A DNA stretch of 64,000 bases from Enterococcus avium ATCC 14025 (GTDB lineage Bacteria > Bacillota > Bacilli > Lactobacillales > Enterococcaceae): the NCBI RefSeq assembly GCF_000406965.1, contig NZ_KE136367.1:151090-215089 (forward strand), given 5' to 3'. Shown piece by piece: positions 43,437-51,258 of the stretch. The translations under genes and the position numbers were made by a program. The notes under the pieces are model-generated. The model was not told the DNA's origin, ran no database searches, and worked only from the letters and a program-made list of their open reading frames with translations. Every line of letters starts with the position of its first letter. Position 1 is the first letter of the stretch.

Positions 43437-44039
43437 TTATTTTTTACCTACAATGAATAAATACATTCCTTCTGCTGGTACTAATTGTTGGATAATCGGC
43501 AATTGCAGTTTTTCCAAACTTTCCTTCATTACATGTGACGGAATTCGATGCCCACCATTGGCATGCATAGTTTCTGATTCAAACTCTAAAATAACAAACT
43601 GTCCATCCGGCTTAATAATGCGCGCCAACTCCTTCAACGCCTCCTCAAACGGATGAACCTCATGAATCATCACCGAAACGAGCGCAATATCGACTGAGCT
43701 GTCTGGCAAGTCGATTGCTTTAATATCACCACTCATACTTGTGATATTTGTCAGCCGTGCGTTTCTTGCTCGTTCTTGGATCAATTCCAGCATTTTTTGT
43801 GATTGGTCAAAAGCGATCACCTTTTCGGCCTGTTTTGCTAACGGTAGGGTCAAAAATCCCGTTCCAGCCCCGCCATCAAAGACCGTTTTCCCAGCTAGTT
43901 CTGGCAAATAACCGATGATTGCTTCAGCTGACAATTGCTGCTTGCGCTTTTCACTATCTAAAGCTGCGACAATTCGTTTGAAATTTTCTTCATTGTCTAA
44001 ATTATGGTGTTCGTGAGTATGGTGTGACATTTTCATCAT
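43437..44039 (-). CDS. Class I SAM-dependent methyltransferase
   Basis: A 200-residue protein with methyltransferase motifs TVFDGGAGTGFLTLPLA, KVIAFDQSQKMLELI, DIALVSVMIHEVHPFEEALK and ILEFESE. The His-rich start (HHTHEHH) could bind metal. Starts at 44039, 44036 and 44030 are all possible. The promoter carries a 21-bp dyad matching the one before the Rrf2 gene, so it is probably an Rrf2 target. The methyl acceptor is unknown. Confidence 0.85.
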   Translation of the reverse strand: MMKMSHHTHEHHNLDNEENFKRIVAALDSEKRKQQLSAEAIIGYLPELAGKTVFDGGAGTGFLTLPLAKQAEKVIAFDQSQKMLELIQERARNARLTNITSMSGDIKAIDLPDSSVDIALVSVMIHEVHPFEEALKELARIIKPDGQFVILEFESETMHANGGHRIPSHVMKESLEKLQLPIIQQLVPAEGMYLFIVGKK

Positions 44040-44056
44040 CCTTTTCCATTTTATAT

Positions 44057-44077
44057 TATAGATATTTTATATCGCTA
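44057..44077. promoter_or_regulatory. Rrf2-type operator, site 1
   Basis: TATAGATA-TTTTA-TATCGCTA, a 21-bp imperfect palindrome directly upstream of the methyltransferase gene. The reverse complement of site 2 (44521-44541) matches it at most positions. Confidence 0.65.
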
Positions 44078-44108
44078 ATTATTCTAAAAATGAAGCATTA
44101 AACTTCAT

Positions 44109-44498
44109 TTAAAGCGCAGATAGCTGGCTGAGCTTCATCGAGTCAAAATATTCCCACATTTTATCTTCACCCTCGTTGATAACTTTACTGATTGGACAAC
44201 TATGCTGATTGTTAGCCAAACAGCTGACTTCATCGGGAAAGCCATCGATTGCATGAATGACATCCAAAAAAGAAATTTCCACTGAATTCTTTTTTAAACG
44301 ATAACCGCCTTTTACCCCTGAAACCGATGAAATCAAATTTGCCTTTGCTAATTGGGTTAAAATTTTTGATAAATAGGAAGGTGAAACCTCAAACTTATCC
44401 GCTAAGTCATGAATACTCAAATTACTATCTATCTGATCCTTTTGAGCAAAATAGACCATGACATGCAGTCCCATATTTGCGGCTTTGGTAAACTTCAT
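44109..44498 (-). CDS. Rrf2 family transcriptional regulator
   Basis: About 129 residues from the ATG at 44498, which has GGAGGG 7 nt upstream. Winged helix: FTKAANMGLHVMVYFAQK, IHDLADKFEVSPSYLSKILT, VKGGYRLKK. The Fe-S cluster region has two Cys (SCLANNQHSC) rather than three, so a cluster would need another ligand. Family members (IscR, NsrR, CymR) sense Fe-S status, nitric oxide or cysteine. Matching dyads upstream of itself and of the methyltransferase gene suggest autoregulation and one local target. Confidence 0.9.
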   Translation of the reverse strand: MKFTKAANMGLHVMVYFAQKDQIDSNLSIHDLADKFEVSPSYLSKILTQLAKANLISSVSGVKGGYRLKKNSVEISFLDVIHAIDGFPDEVSCLANNQHSCPISKVINEGEDKMWEYFDSMKLSQLSAL

Positions 44499-44520
44499 AA
44501 CATTTCCCTCCATTTCTTAT

Positions 44521-44541
44521 TAGAGATATTATTTATCTATA
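44521..44541. promoter_or_regulatory. Rrf2-type operator, site 2
   Basis: TAGAGATA-TTATT-TATCTATA, a 21-bp palindrome with one mismatch, overlapping the Rrf2 gene promoter (minus-strand TATAAT-like sequences adjacent). Confidence 0.65.
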
Positions 44542-44599
44542 ATATATATTTAAAATAAATTTGTCAACTACTATCCAAAGAAAGTCCTATAGGAAAAAT

Positions 44600-44625
44600 C
44601 TACCCTCTTCGAAATCAGACGGCAG
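44600..44625 (-). terminator. Terminator after zinc uptake operon
   Basis: On the minus strand ATCTGCC pairs with GGTAGAT (one G-U), followed by UUUUU. Confidence 0.55.
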
Positions 44626-44635
44626 ATTTTTTTCT

Positions 44636-44740
44636 TTATTTTCTTTTCGCTTCTTTAATGATTTTCAACGCACGTTTACGCGTTTTGATATTAGGACTTT
44701 TCAAACGGCGATAGGCACTTGCTAGATCAGCCTTCTCCAT
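44636..44740 (-). CDS. 34-residue basic protein, putative metal homeostasis peptide
   Basis: A 34-codon frame beginning MEKADLASAYRRLKSPNIK and ending KTRKRALKIIKEAKRK-type basic helix. GGAGG lies 8 nt before the ATG and the frame starts 15 nt after the stop of the zinc-binding lipoprotein, so it is co-expressed. It resembles the tiny basic proteins of lactic acid bacteria annotated as putative metal homeostasis proteins. That match is from memory and needs checking. No metal ligands are visible, so binding RNA or another protein is more likely than binding zinc. Confidence 0.75.
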   Translation of the reverse strand: MEKADLASAYRRLKSPNIKTRKRALKIIKEAKRK

Positions 44741-44755
44741 TATTTCTACCTCCGT

Positions 44756-46279
44756 TTAATGCGCCAGCATTTCCTGTGCAATTTCCTGACCTGTCATGTT
44801 TACTGGATAATAGGTTGGCCAGTTATCGAGCTCTTCGTATAAGGCTTTTTGACTTTCTCCACCAAAATAAATATGGAAATGAGCCGCTTTTTCTGGTGCG
44901 ATCCCGTGATCACTGAATTGAACATACTTGTAGTTTCCAGCATTCGGATCATCGGTTTCAAAAGTGAAACGAACACCACGATTGCCTTTTTCATACGTCA
45001 AAATTTCATATCCAGCATACTTATAGGTATATTTGTGATGTTTCCCGTTAACGATGAAATCCATCTGCTTACCAGTAATCTTGATTTCATCAACATCGGT
45101 TTTATACCCAGTTTTGTAGTATTCTTTATATTCTGCTGCTGTTTTATCTTTCTTCAGTTTGGCTTTGTAATCAAAAACTTGATCTAATGTACCTTTTTCC
45201 AATAACGGATAAACGGATTGCCATTCACCGGAATAATCAGATAACTTTCGGTCTTTTACTTGAGAATCTTTGAAATAGCCGTTATAGATTGTCTGCTCCG
45301 CCGCAGTTTCCTTTTCAGTCTTTATTTCTTTACCCGCAACATCCGTAGTTTTCTTTAATGCCTTCAAATTTTCTTTCATGACCGATACGTAGTTTTCACC
45401 TGCATCCATCTGTTTCTTAGTTAAGCTTTCCAGCGGATTGAGCACCTCCAACTGAACGTTTGTTTCATCAGCAAGTGTTTGTGCGGCTTTTCCTTGATTA
45501 TTATTTTCGAAATAAATATAGTTGATCCCGTTATCTTCGACGTAGTGTTTCAGCTCCGCAATACGTGAAGGGTCGGGTTCTTGATCTGTATTGATCCCCG
45601 AAATTCCAACCTGATTCAAACCGTAGTCTAAAGCTAGATAGCTAAATGCAGTATGCTGTGTGACAAAATTCTTTTGCTTCGCCTCTTTAAGTGTATCTGT
45701 ATAGTTTTTATCTAGGTCTTCAAGCTTTGCTAAATAGTTTTTAGCGTTTGTCTCAAAAATCGCTTTTTTCTCCGGATACAGTTTGATTAACTGATTTTTG
45801 ATCGAAGTCACTTCTTTGATCGCTTGATGCGGCGATAACCATGTATGTGGATCTAACTCATGATGATGACCTTCTTCATGACTGTGATCATGTTCTTCCT
45901 CACCACCTGGTAGCAACAGCATTTCCTTGGTGCCTTCAATGACATTCGGTTTCCCTTTCTTCCAAGAGTCGATTGCACTTGGTACCCAGGTTTCCATATT
46001 CTCATTGTGATAAACAAACGCATCCGCTTCTGTAATCTTTGCCATGTCTTTGGCGGATGGTTCATAATCATGGGGCTCCGTTCCGGCGGGTATCAACAAA
46101 GAAACTTCTCCTACATCACCAACGATATTTTTAGTAAAATCATACATTGGGTAAAAAGTTGCGACAATTTTTAACTGCTTCTCTTTATTTTTAGACTCCG
46201 CTTGACTAGCTTCTTTGCAGGCGGCTAAACCGACAAGCGCAAGTAGACTGATCAGTAGAATCCCTAATTTCTTTTTCAT
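44756..46279 (-). CDS. adcA: Zinc ABC transporter substrate-binding lipoprotein with ZinT domain (AdcA)
   Basis: A 507-residue lipoprotein (signal with lipobox LAAC near residue 20). Residues about 35-310 form a cluster A-I zinc-binding domain: FYPMYDFTKNIVGD, PAGTEPHDYEPSAKDM, a His-rich loop (EEHDHSHEEGHHHELDPHTW), and VTQHTAFSYLA. Residues about 320-507 form a ZinT/YodA domain ending AAHFHIYFGG. Two-domain AdcA is typical of streptococci and enterococci. The ABC permease and ATPase are not adjacent. A Zur-type box upstream indicates induction under zinc limitation. Confidence 0.94.
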   Translation of the reverse strand: MKKKLGILLISLLALVGLAACKEASQAESKNKEKQLKIVATFYPMYDFTKNIVGDVGEVSLLIPAGTEPHDYEPSAKDMAKITEADAFVYHNENMETWVPSAIDSWKKGKPNVIEGTKEMLLLPGGEEEHDHSHEEGHHHELDPHTWLSPHQAIKEVTSIKNQLIKLYPEKKAIFETNAKNYLAKLEDLDKNYTDTLKEAKQKNFVTQHTAFSYLALDYGLNQVGISGINTDQEPDPSRIAELKHYVEDNGINYIYFENNNQGKAAQTLADETNVQLEVLNPLESLTKKQMDAGENYVSVMKENLKALKKTTDVAGKEIKTEKETAAEQTIYNGYFKDSQVKDRKLSDYSGEWQSVYPLLEKGTLDQVFDYKAKLKKDKTAAEYKEYYKTGYKTDVDEIKITGKQMDFIVNGKHHKYTYKYAGYEILTYEKGNRGVRFTFETDDPNAGNYKYVQFSDHGIAPEKAAHFHIYFGGESQKALYEELDNWPTYYPVNMTGQEIAQEMLAH

Positions 46280-46567
46280 TTCAGACCTCTTTCTCTCGTT
46301 TAAATTTTTCTCATTGACTATTTAAATAAAAAACACACTTCACCTCTATTCCATTATTTGGATCGAAACCCTTCAAAAGAATCTTAAAAGAATTAGGTCC
46401 CTTTCCTTGCTAACCATCCTCGCTGGACCATTACAATTTGCGGATCACAAATCGTAACGATTACGATTCGACAACGATACTTTATCATCCAGTCAAAATA
46501 GTGTCAAGATAAAATAACATGAAATTTTATTCATGTGAATGGAGAATCATTTTTCAACGAACGGATG
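46280..46567. other. adcA promoter region
   Basis: An AT-rich leader containing the Zur-type box listed separately. On the minus strand a TTACGA-16-TGTAAT pair overlapping the box is a possible promoter. No other feature was found. Confidence 0.4.
46449..46469. promoter_or_regulatory. Zur-type operator upstream of adcA
   Basis: AATCGTAA (46450-46457) and TTACGATT (46461-46468) separated by CGA. This matches the known Firmicutes Zur box (AAATCGTAATnATTACGATTT) closely. It is not the TTAACnnGTTAA type used by AdcR, so this operon is probably repressed by Zur when zinc is ample. Confidence 0.85.
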
Positions 46568-46609
46568 CAAAAAAAAAAAGCGATTAAAATCAAACGATTT
46601 TAATCACTG
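46568..46609 (-). terminator. Terminator after ABC exporter operon
   Basis: On the minus strand AGTGATTAAAATC pairs with GATTTTAATCGCT over a 4-nt loop, followed by ten U. Confidence 0.93.
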
Positions 46610-46615
46610 TCTTCT

Positions 46616-48400
46616 TTATGCTAGTTGCTCTTTTTCAAACTGACTATTATACAAATCGGCATAAAAACCTTTTTGCGCCATCAGTTCTTCGTGATTTCCT
46701 TGTTCAATGATATTTCCTTCTTTCATTACCAGAATCAGATCCGCATTGCGGATCGTTGATAAGCGATGGGCAATCACAAAGGAAGTCCGATTACTCATCA
46801 ATTTGTCCATTGCGGCTTGAATTAATTCTTCTGTTCGCGTATCAACAGAGCTAGTAGCTTCATCTAGAATCAACATCGGAGCATCCTTGATAAGGGCTCG
46901 GGCAATCGTCATTAATTGTTTTTGTCCTACCGACAAACTAACACTATCATCCAAATACGTATCATAGCCTTTTGGAAGTGTTCGAATAAAATGATCGATC
47001 CCGACTGCCTTACAGGCATCAATAACTGTGTCATCAGCAACATGCTGTTGATTATAAATCAAATTTTCTTTGATCGTTCCTTCAAACATCCATGTATCTT
47101 GCAGTACCATACAAAATTGATCATGCACTTCTTCTCTAGTCATGTCTTTCGTAGAGACCCCATCGATCTTGATTACTCCGCGATTTGTCTCGTAAAATCG
47201 CATCAGCAGATTAACGATTGTTGTCTTCCCAGCACCGGTCGGTCCAACGATGGCGATTTTTTGTCCTGCTTTGGCATCTACACTAAAATTATGAATGATT
47301 GTTTGGTCTTTATTGTAACCAAAGCTGACATTTTCAAAACGAACATTTCCTTCCGCATTTTTTAAATGAGAAATTTTTTCTGACTCATCGGCTAATTCAT
47401 CTTCCTCTAAAAATTCAAACACCCGATTCATTGCGGCCCCTGCCGACTGTAAGTTTGAAAAGGCTTGAGCTAACTGGGACAACGGTTGTGAAAATAAACG
47501 AATATAAACGGTAAAGGCGACGATGACTCCCAGTGTGATATCGCCTCTCAAAGCCAAAACGGCTCCGACAACACAGACAGCCACGTACCCAAAGTTACCG
47601 ATGAAGCCCATTAATGGCTGCATGATACCTGAAAGAAATTGAGCCTTCCAAACACTACCATAAAAATTCCGGTTCATTTCCTCGAACTCAGTTTTTATAT
47701 CCTTTGTGGCACTGTACGCATTAATAACTTGTTGTCCAGAGTAAGCTTCTTCAGCAAAGCCATTTATCTCAGCCAATTTTTGCTGTTGCTGATTAAAATG
47801 GACTTGAGATTTTGCCATAATAACCGCCATCAGCACGAAGCCCAATAAAACAGCAACGACTGAAGTGATCGTTAACAGCAAATTTGTCCGAAACATCATG
47901 ACTAAACAACCGATAAACAAGGTGATGGATGGAAACAATGTACTTAAGCTTTGATTTAACGACTGACTAACTGTATCCAAGTCATTCGTCACCCGGCTCA
48001 AGGTATCTCCTTGACTATGGGAATCAAAATAGTTCAATGGAACTGCATTGATTTTTTCAGATATCTGACGTCGCATTTGTTTAGAAAAACGTTGCGTGAC
48101 AGTCGCTACAATGAATCCTTGAAAGTAGGAAAGAATTGACCCGATCCCATATAAAATGACCAATCCTAGACCAAGCTGACTGATTCGCGTGAGATTGATT
48201 GAACCACCTAAGCCTTGTGTAATCAAATCAGTGATTTCACTTAATCGATTCGGTCCAACGATTTGAGTGATACTGCCAATTGTCGCAAATACGATCGCCA
48301 CGAGCAGCGGCCATTTATATTGGTTCAGAGCTTTAAAAACATTGTCTCTCAATGGATGTTCCTTCACCGGTGTGTGAGCATTTTCTAAAGTATTATCCAT
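46616..48400 (-). CDS. ABC multidrug exporter subunit (heterodimer partner B)
   Basis: A 594-residue half-transporter: six membrane helices (about 35-320), then the nucleotide-binding domain with Walker A GPTGAGKTT, Q-loop LQDTW, signature SVGQKQLMTIA (LSxGQ variant) and Walker B ILDEATSSVD. The signature and Walker B Glu are intact, so this half carries the catalytic site. It overlaps the partner gene by 8 nt. Homologues are LmrCD/EfrAB-like drug exporters. With MarR at 50290 it forms a drug-response operon. Confidence 0.92.
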   Translation of the reverse strand: MDNTLENAHTPVKEHPLRDNVFKALNQYKWPLLVAIVFATIGSITQIVGPNRLSEITDLITQGLGGSINLTRISQLGLGLVILYGIGSILSYFQGFIVATVTQRFSKQMRRQISEKINAVPLNYFDSHSQGDTLSRVTNDLDTVSQSLNQSLSTLFPSITLFIGCLVMMFRTNLLLTITSVVAVLLGFVLMAVIMAKSQVHFNQQQQKLAEINGFAEEAYSGQQVINAYSATKDIKTEFEEMNRNFYGSVWKAQFLSGIMQPLMGFIGNFGYVAVCVVGAVLALRGDITLGVIVAFTVYIRLFSQPLSQLAQAFSNLQSAGAAMNRVFEFLEEDELADESEKISHLKNAEGNVRFENVSFGYNKDQTIIHNFSVDAKAGQKIAIVGPTGAGKTTIVNLLMRFYETNRGVIKIDGVSTKDMTREEVHDQFCMVLQDTWMFEGTIKENLIYNQQHVADDTVIDACKAVGIDHFIRTLPKGYDTYLDDSVSLSVGQKQLMTIARALIKDAPMLILDEATSSVDTRTEELIQAAMDKLMSNRTSFVIAHRLSTIRNADLILVMKEGNIIEQGNHEELMAQKGFYADLYNSQFEKEQLA

Positions 48401-50159
48401 GTGCTAATTCCTCCTTCGACAGCTGAGAATACGCAATCTCTTGATAGACTGCATTTGATTCCAGTAATTCTTCATGGGTCCCCTGCCCAATGATATGTCC
48501 TTCATCTAAAACGATGATTTGATCGGCATCCATGATAGTGCTGATGCGTTGCGCCACAATAAGTTTAGTGGTGTCTGCCAATTTTTCTTTTAAAACTTCT
48601 CGTAATTTTTTATCCGTCTTATAATCCAGTGCCGAGAAGGAATCATCAAATAGTAAGATTTCTGGTTTACGGGCGATCACTCGCGCAATTGCCAGACGCT
48701 GCTTTTGGCCTCCTGAAAAATTACTACCATTTTGCGCAACGTGACTATTCAATTTGTCTTCCTTTTCATTCACAAAATCACTAGCTTGTGCGATTGACAA
48801 GGCTTCTTCCATCTTTTTTTCATCTAACGGAGCATTGCTGCTGATTCCAAAGTCTAGGTTCGATTGGATCGTCCCGCTGAATAAAACAGGTTTTTGCGGA
48901 ATATATCCGACAATGTCATTCAAATTCACATGGCTATAAGTATTGATCGGTTGCCCGTCAATTGAGATCGTGCCTTCACTGGTTTCATAAAAGCGCGGAA
49001 TCAAATTCAAGATCGTACTTTTTCCGCTCCCGGTTGAACCGATAAATGCCACAGTGTCTCCTTGTTCTGCTTTAAAATTGATGTCATGAACGACTGGCTC
49101 AGAAGCATCTGGGTAACGGAAGGTCACATGATCAAACTCAACAGTCCCTTTAATATCTGGCTGCTTTTTCTCGCCCTCATTCGGAAATTCAACAGAGGAT
49201 TCCTTATCTAAAACCTCATTGATCCGTTTGGCCGAAATCGTTGCCCGTGGCAAAATCATGAAGATCATCGACATCAAAACAAAACTCATGACCACCTGCA
49301 TCGCATAGGAAGAAAACACGATCATATCACTGAACAAGGTCAGCTTCGCCATCCCCGTTGCTTGCTGAATCATATACGCGCCGATCCAATAAACTGCTAG
49401 TGTTAAACCGCTAGAGATCAAGCTCATACCAGGGCTCATCAAAGCCATCACTCGGCCAGCAAACAAATTCGTCGAAGTTAGCTCTTGATTTGCCTCTTCA
49501 AATTTTTCTTCCTGATAACCTTCAGCATTGTACGCACGTACCACTCGTAGTCCGGTTAAATTTTCTCGTGTGATACTATTTACCTTATCTGTCAATTGCT
49601 GGACTTTTCGGAATCTTGGCTGCACAAGTGTTAGGATGACTGACAACATGATTAATAAGATCAGAACGGCTACGCCGGTAGTTGTCGTCCACTGCCAATT
49701 CTTGCCAGCGATTTTCAAAATCGCCCAAACTGCTGTGATCGGTCCCTTGATCAGCAATTGCAATCCCATCGCAACCACCTGTTGAATTTGCGTTAAATCA
49801 TTCGTCGTCCGTGTGGTCAAGCTAGGGATCGAAAATTGCTGAATCTCATGCGTAGAATAATCCATCACCTTGCCAAACATGTCTTGGCGTACCCGGCAAG
49901 TTAAACTCGCCGCAATTTTGGCAGCGAACAAACCGACGATGGATGAAAAAACAAAGCTCATTAAAGATAATAAGACCATCCAGCCGCCTGGTTTTAAGAT
50001 TTCACTGATAGCGGTATTCGGAGTTTGAAGCAGCGTCGTAATTTGCGACATATAATCTGGTACCTTTAAGTCCATCCATACTTGTCCAAGGATGAATAGG
50101 ACACTCGCTAGTACCAGTAGTCTTTCTTTCGTATTTGTTCTTTTTATTAGTTGTACCAT
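48393..50159 (-). CDS. ABC multidrug exporter subunit (heterodimer partner A)
   Basis: About 588 residues from ATG 50159 (MVQLIKRTNTKERLLVLASV), which has GGAGG 6 nt upstream; the longer frame lacks one. Six membrane helices, then Walker A GSTGSGKST, signature NFSGGQKQR and Walker B ILLFDDSFSALD. The Walker B Glu is replaced by Asp (DDS), the usual mark of the degenerate half of heterodimeric exporters. A MarR-type palindrome lies upstream (50237). Confidence 0.92.
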   Translation of the reverse strand: MVQLIKRTNTKERLLVLASVLFILGQVWMDLKVPDYMSQITTLLQTPNTAISEILKPGGWMVLLSLMSFVFSSIVGLFAAKIAASLTCRVRQDMFGKVMDYSTHEIQQFSIPSLTTRTTNDLTQIQQVVAMGLQLLIKGPITAVWAILKIAGKNWQWTTTTGVAVLILLIMLSVILTLVQPRFRKVQQLTDKVNSITRENLTGLRVVRAYNAEGYQEEKFEEANQELTSTNLFAGRVMALMSPGMSLISSGLTLAVYWIGAYMIQQATGMAKLTLFSDMIVFSSYAMQVVMSFVLMSMIFMILPRATISAKRINEVLDKESSVEFPNEGEKKQPDIKGTVEFDHVTFRYPDASEPVVHDINFKAEQGDTVAFIGSTGSGKSTILNLIPRFYETSEGTISIDGQPINTYSHVNLNDIVGYIPQKPVLFSGTIQSNLDFGISSNAPLDEKKMEEALSIAQASDFVNEKEDKLNSHVAQNGSNFSGGQKQRLAIARVIARKPEILLFDDSFSALDYKTDKKLREVLKEKLADTTKLIVAQRISTIMDADQIIVLDEGHIIGQGTHEELLESNAVYQEIAYSQLSKEELAHG

Positions 50160-50236
50160 AGGGAACCTCCTTGTTCGATTCTCGTCGTACATCCGTCTGG
50201 AAAGGATGTAAAAACGGATAGTGACATCTTTTAAAA

Positions 50237-50248
50237 TTAGCATGCTAA
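50237..50248. promoter_or_regulatory. MarR operator before ABC genes
   Basis: TTAGCATGCTAA, a perfect 12-bp palindrome. A related sequence is centred at 50741-50760, upstream of marR. Confidence 0.65.
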
Positions 50249-50255
50249 CCATTTG

Positions 50256-50291
50256 CGAAAAATGAAATCTGACCGCTTCAACGGTCAGATT
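50256..50291 (-). terminator. Terminator after MarR gene
   Basis: On the minus strand AATCTGACCG pairs with CGGTCAGATT over a 6-nt loop, followed by a U-rich stretch. It separates marR from the ABC genes, which may explain the second operator. Confidence 0.7.
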
Positions 50292-50724
50292 AGAGATGGG
50301 ATTTCAAATTTTGTTTGAATTTTTCCATCGTTGCGGAAAACTGAGTCAGTTCTTCATCAGAAATACCTTGTTTCAAAATGTTTTCGATATTTTCGATTTG
50401 TTGCTCTACTTCGATCGTCGTCTGAATTGCCTTTTCCGTCACGATCAAGCGCTTCAACCGTTTATCCTTTTGAGAAGGCGCGGTGGTCAAAAAACCATTT
50501 TTGATCATGCGATCCACTAGATTACTGGCGGTTGGCTTCCGAATCGATAATTTTTCTTCCAAATCTTTTTGATAAATTTCTTTGTCGCGATTGTGAACTA
50601 AATAGCCCAAAGCAAAGCCTTGAGGCCCTCTAATATGTCCACCGTTGCTCATTTTTTCAATATATCTGGCAATTAGCAATGATAGTTCTCTAACCTCAAA
50701 ACCAATTGATTCGGACTGACTCAT
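50290..50724 (-). CDS. MarR family regulator of the ABC exporter
   Basis: A 144-residue winged-helix protein: LLIARYIEKMS, GYLVHNRDKEIYQKDLEEKL, SIRKPTASNLVDRMIKNGFL, TTAPSQKDKRLKRLIVTEKA. It sits directly upstream of the ABC exporter genes and has similar palindromes before itself and before the exporter. It probably represses both until a drug ligand binds. Confidence 0.92.
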   Translation of the reverse strand: MSQSESIGFEVRELSLLIARYIEKMSNGGHIRGPQGFALGYLVHNRDKEIYQKDLEEKLSIRKPTASNLVDRMIKNGFLTTAPSQKDKRLKRLIVTEKAIQTTIEVEQQIENIENILKQGISDEELTQFSATMEKFKQNLKSHL

Positions 50725-50740
50725 GGGACTCTCTCCTTAA

Positions 50741-50760
50741 ATAGTTATCATGCTAACTAT
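50741..50760. promoter_or_regulatory. MarR operator before marR
   Basis: ATAGTTATCA/TGCTAACTAT, a 20-bp near-perfect palindrome (one mismatch pair), sharing CATGCTAAC with the site at 50237. Confidence 0.65.
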
Positions 50761-50783
50761 TTTAAATTGTTTTTTATTTTTTG

Positions 50784-51125
50784 TCAACCTATCTTGTGCC
50801 TTCTTTTAAAAATTATTGTTAACGCATCACTGATTAAGGCACAAAGAAAGCAAGCGATGGTTGCGATAAGTACTTTTTTATCGGCAGAAATGTCACTTAA
50901 TTTAAAGAACAAATACAGAATCAAGGATGACCCCGTCAAAATTCCGCCAAATAAACGATTGGAAAACTGCCAGATTCGTTTGCCATATTTCAAAAAAGCA
51001 ATGCCGCGAAAACCGATCCCGCCAGTATAGCCCTGTGAACTAACAAGCAGGACAACCAAACCTAAAACAGTTAATAATAAAAGAACCGTCTCTACCTCCG
51101 TTTTTTCAATGATTCCCACGATCAT
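50784..51125 (-). CDS. Hypothetical small membrane protein
   Basis: A 113-residue protein with three hydrophobic segments (VLLLLTVLGLVVLLVSS; LFGGILTGSSLILYLFF; VLIATIACFLCALISDALTII) and a basic end (KRRHKIG). AGGGGG lies upstream of the ATG. Family not recognised. It is a single gene between two efflux modules, and its role is unknown. Confidence 0.72.
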   Translation of the reverse strand: MIVGIIEKTEVETVLLLLTVLGLVVLLVSSQGYTGGIGFRGIAFLKYGKRIWQFSNRLFGGILTGSSLILYLFFKLSDISADKKVLIATIACFLCALISDALTIIFKRRHKIG

Positions 51126-51207
51126 TATTTTTCAGCCCCCTGATTTTTATATAAAGTTCTTCTTTTAAAATACATTATAGATTATCGACTTACAAAATAC
51201 AGCAAAT

Positions 51208-51254
51208 AAAAAGAGCAATCAAACTGATCAGAATCAATTTGATTACCCTTTTTA
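51208..51254 (-). terminator. Terminator after MATE gene
   Basis: On the minus strand AATCAAATTGAT pairs with ATCAGTTTGATT, extended by GGGT/GCTC, and followed by UUUUU. Confidence 0.8.
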
Positions 51255-51258
51255 CTAA

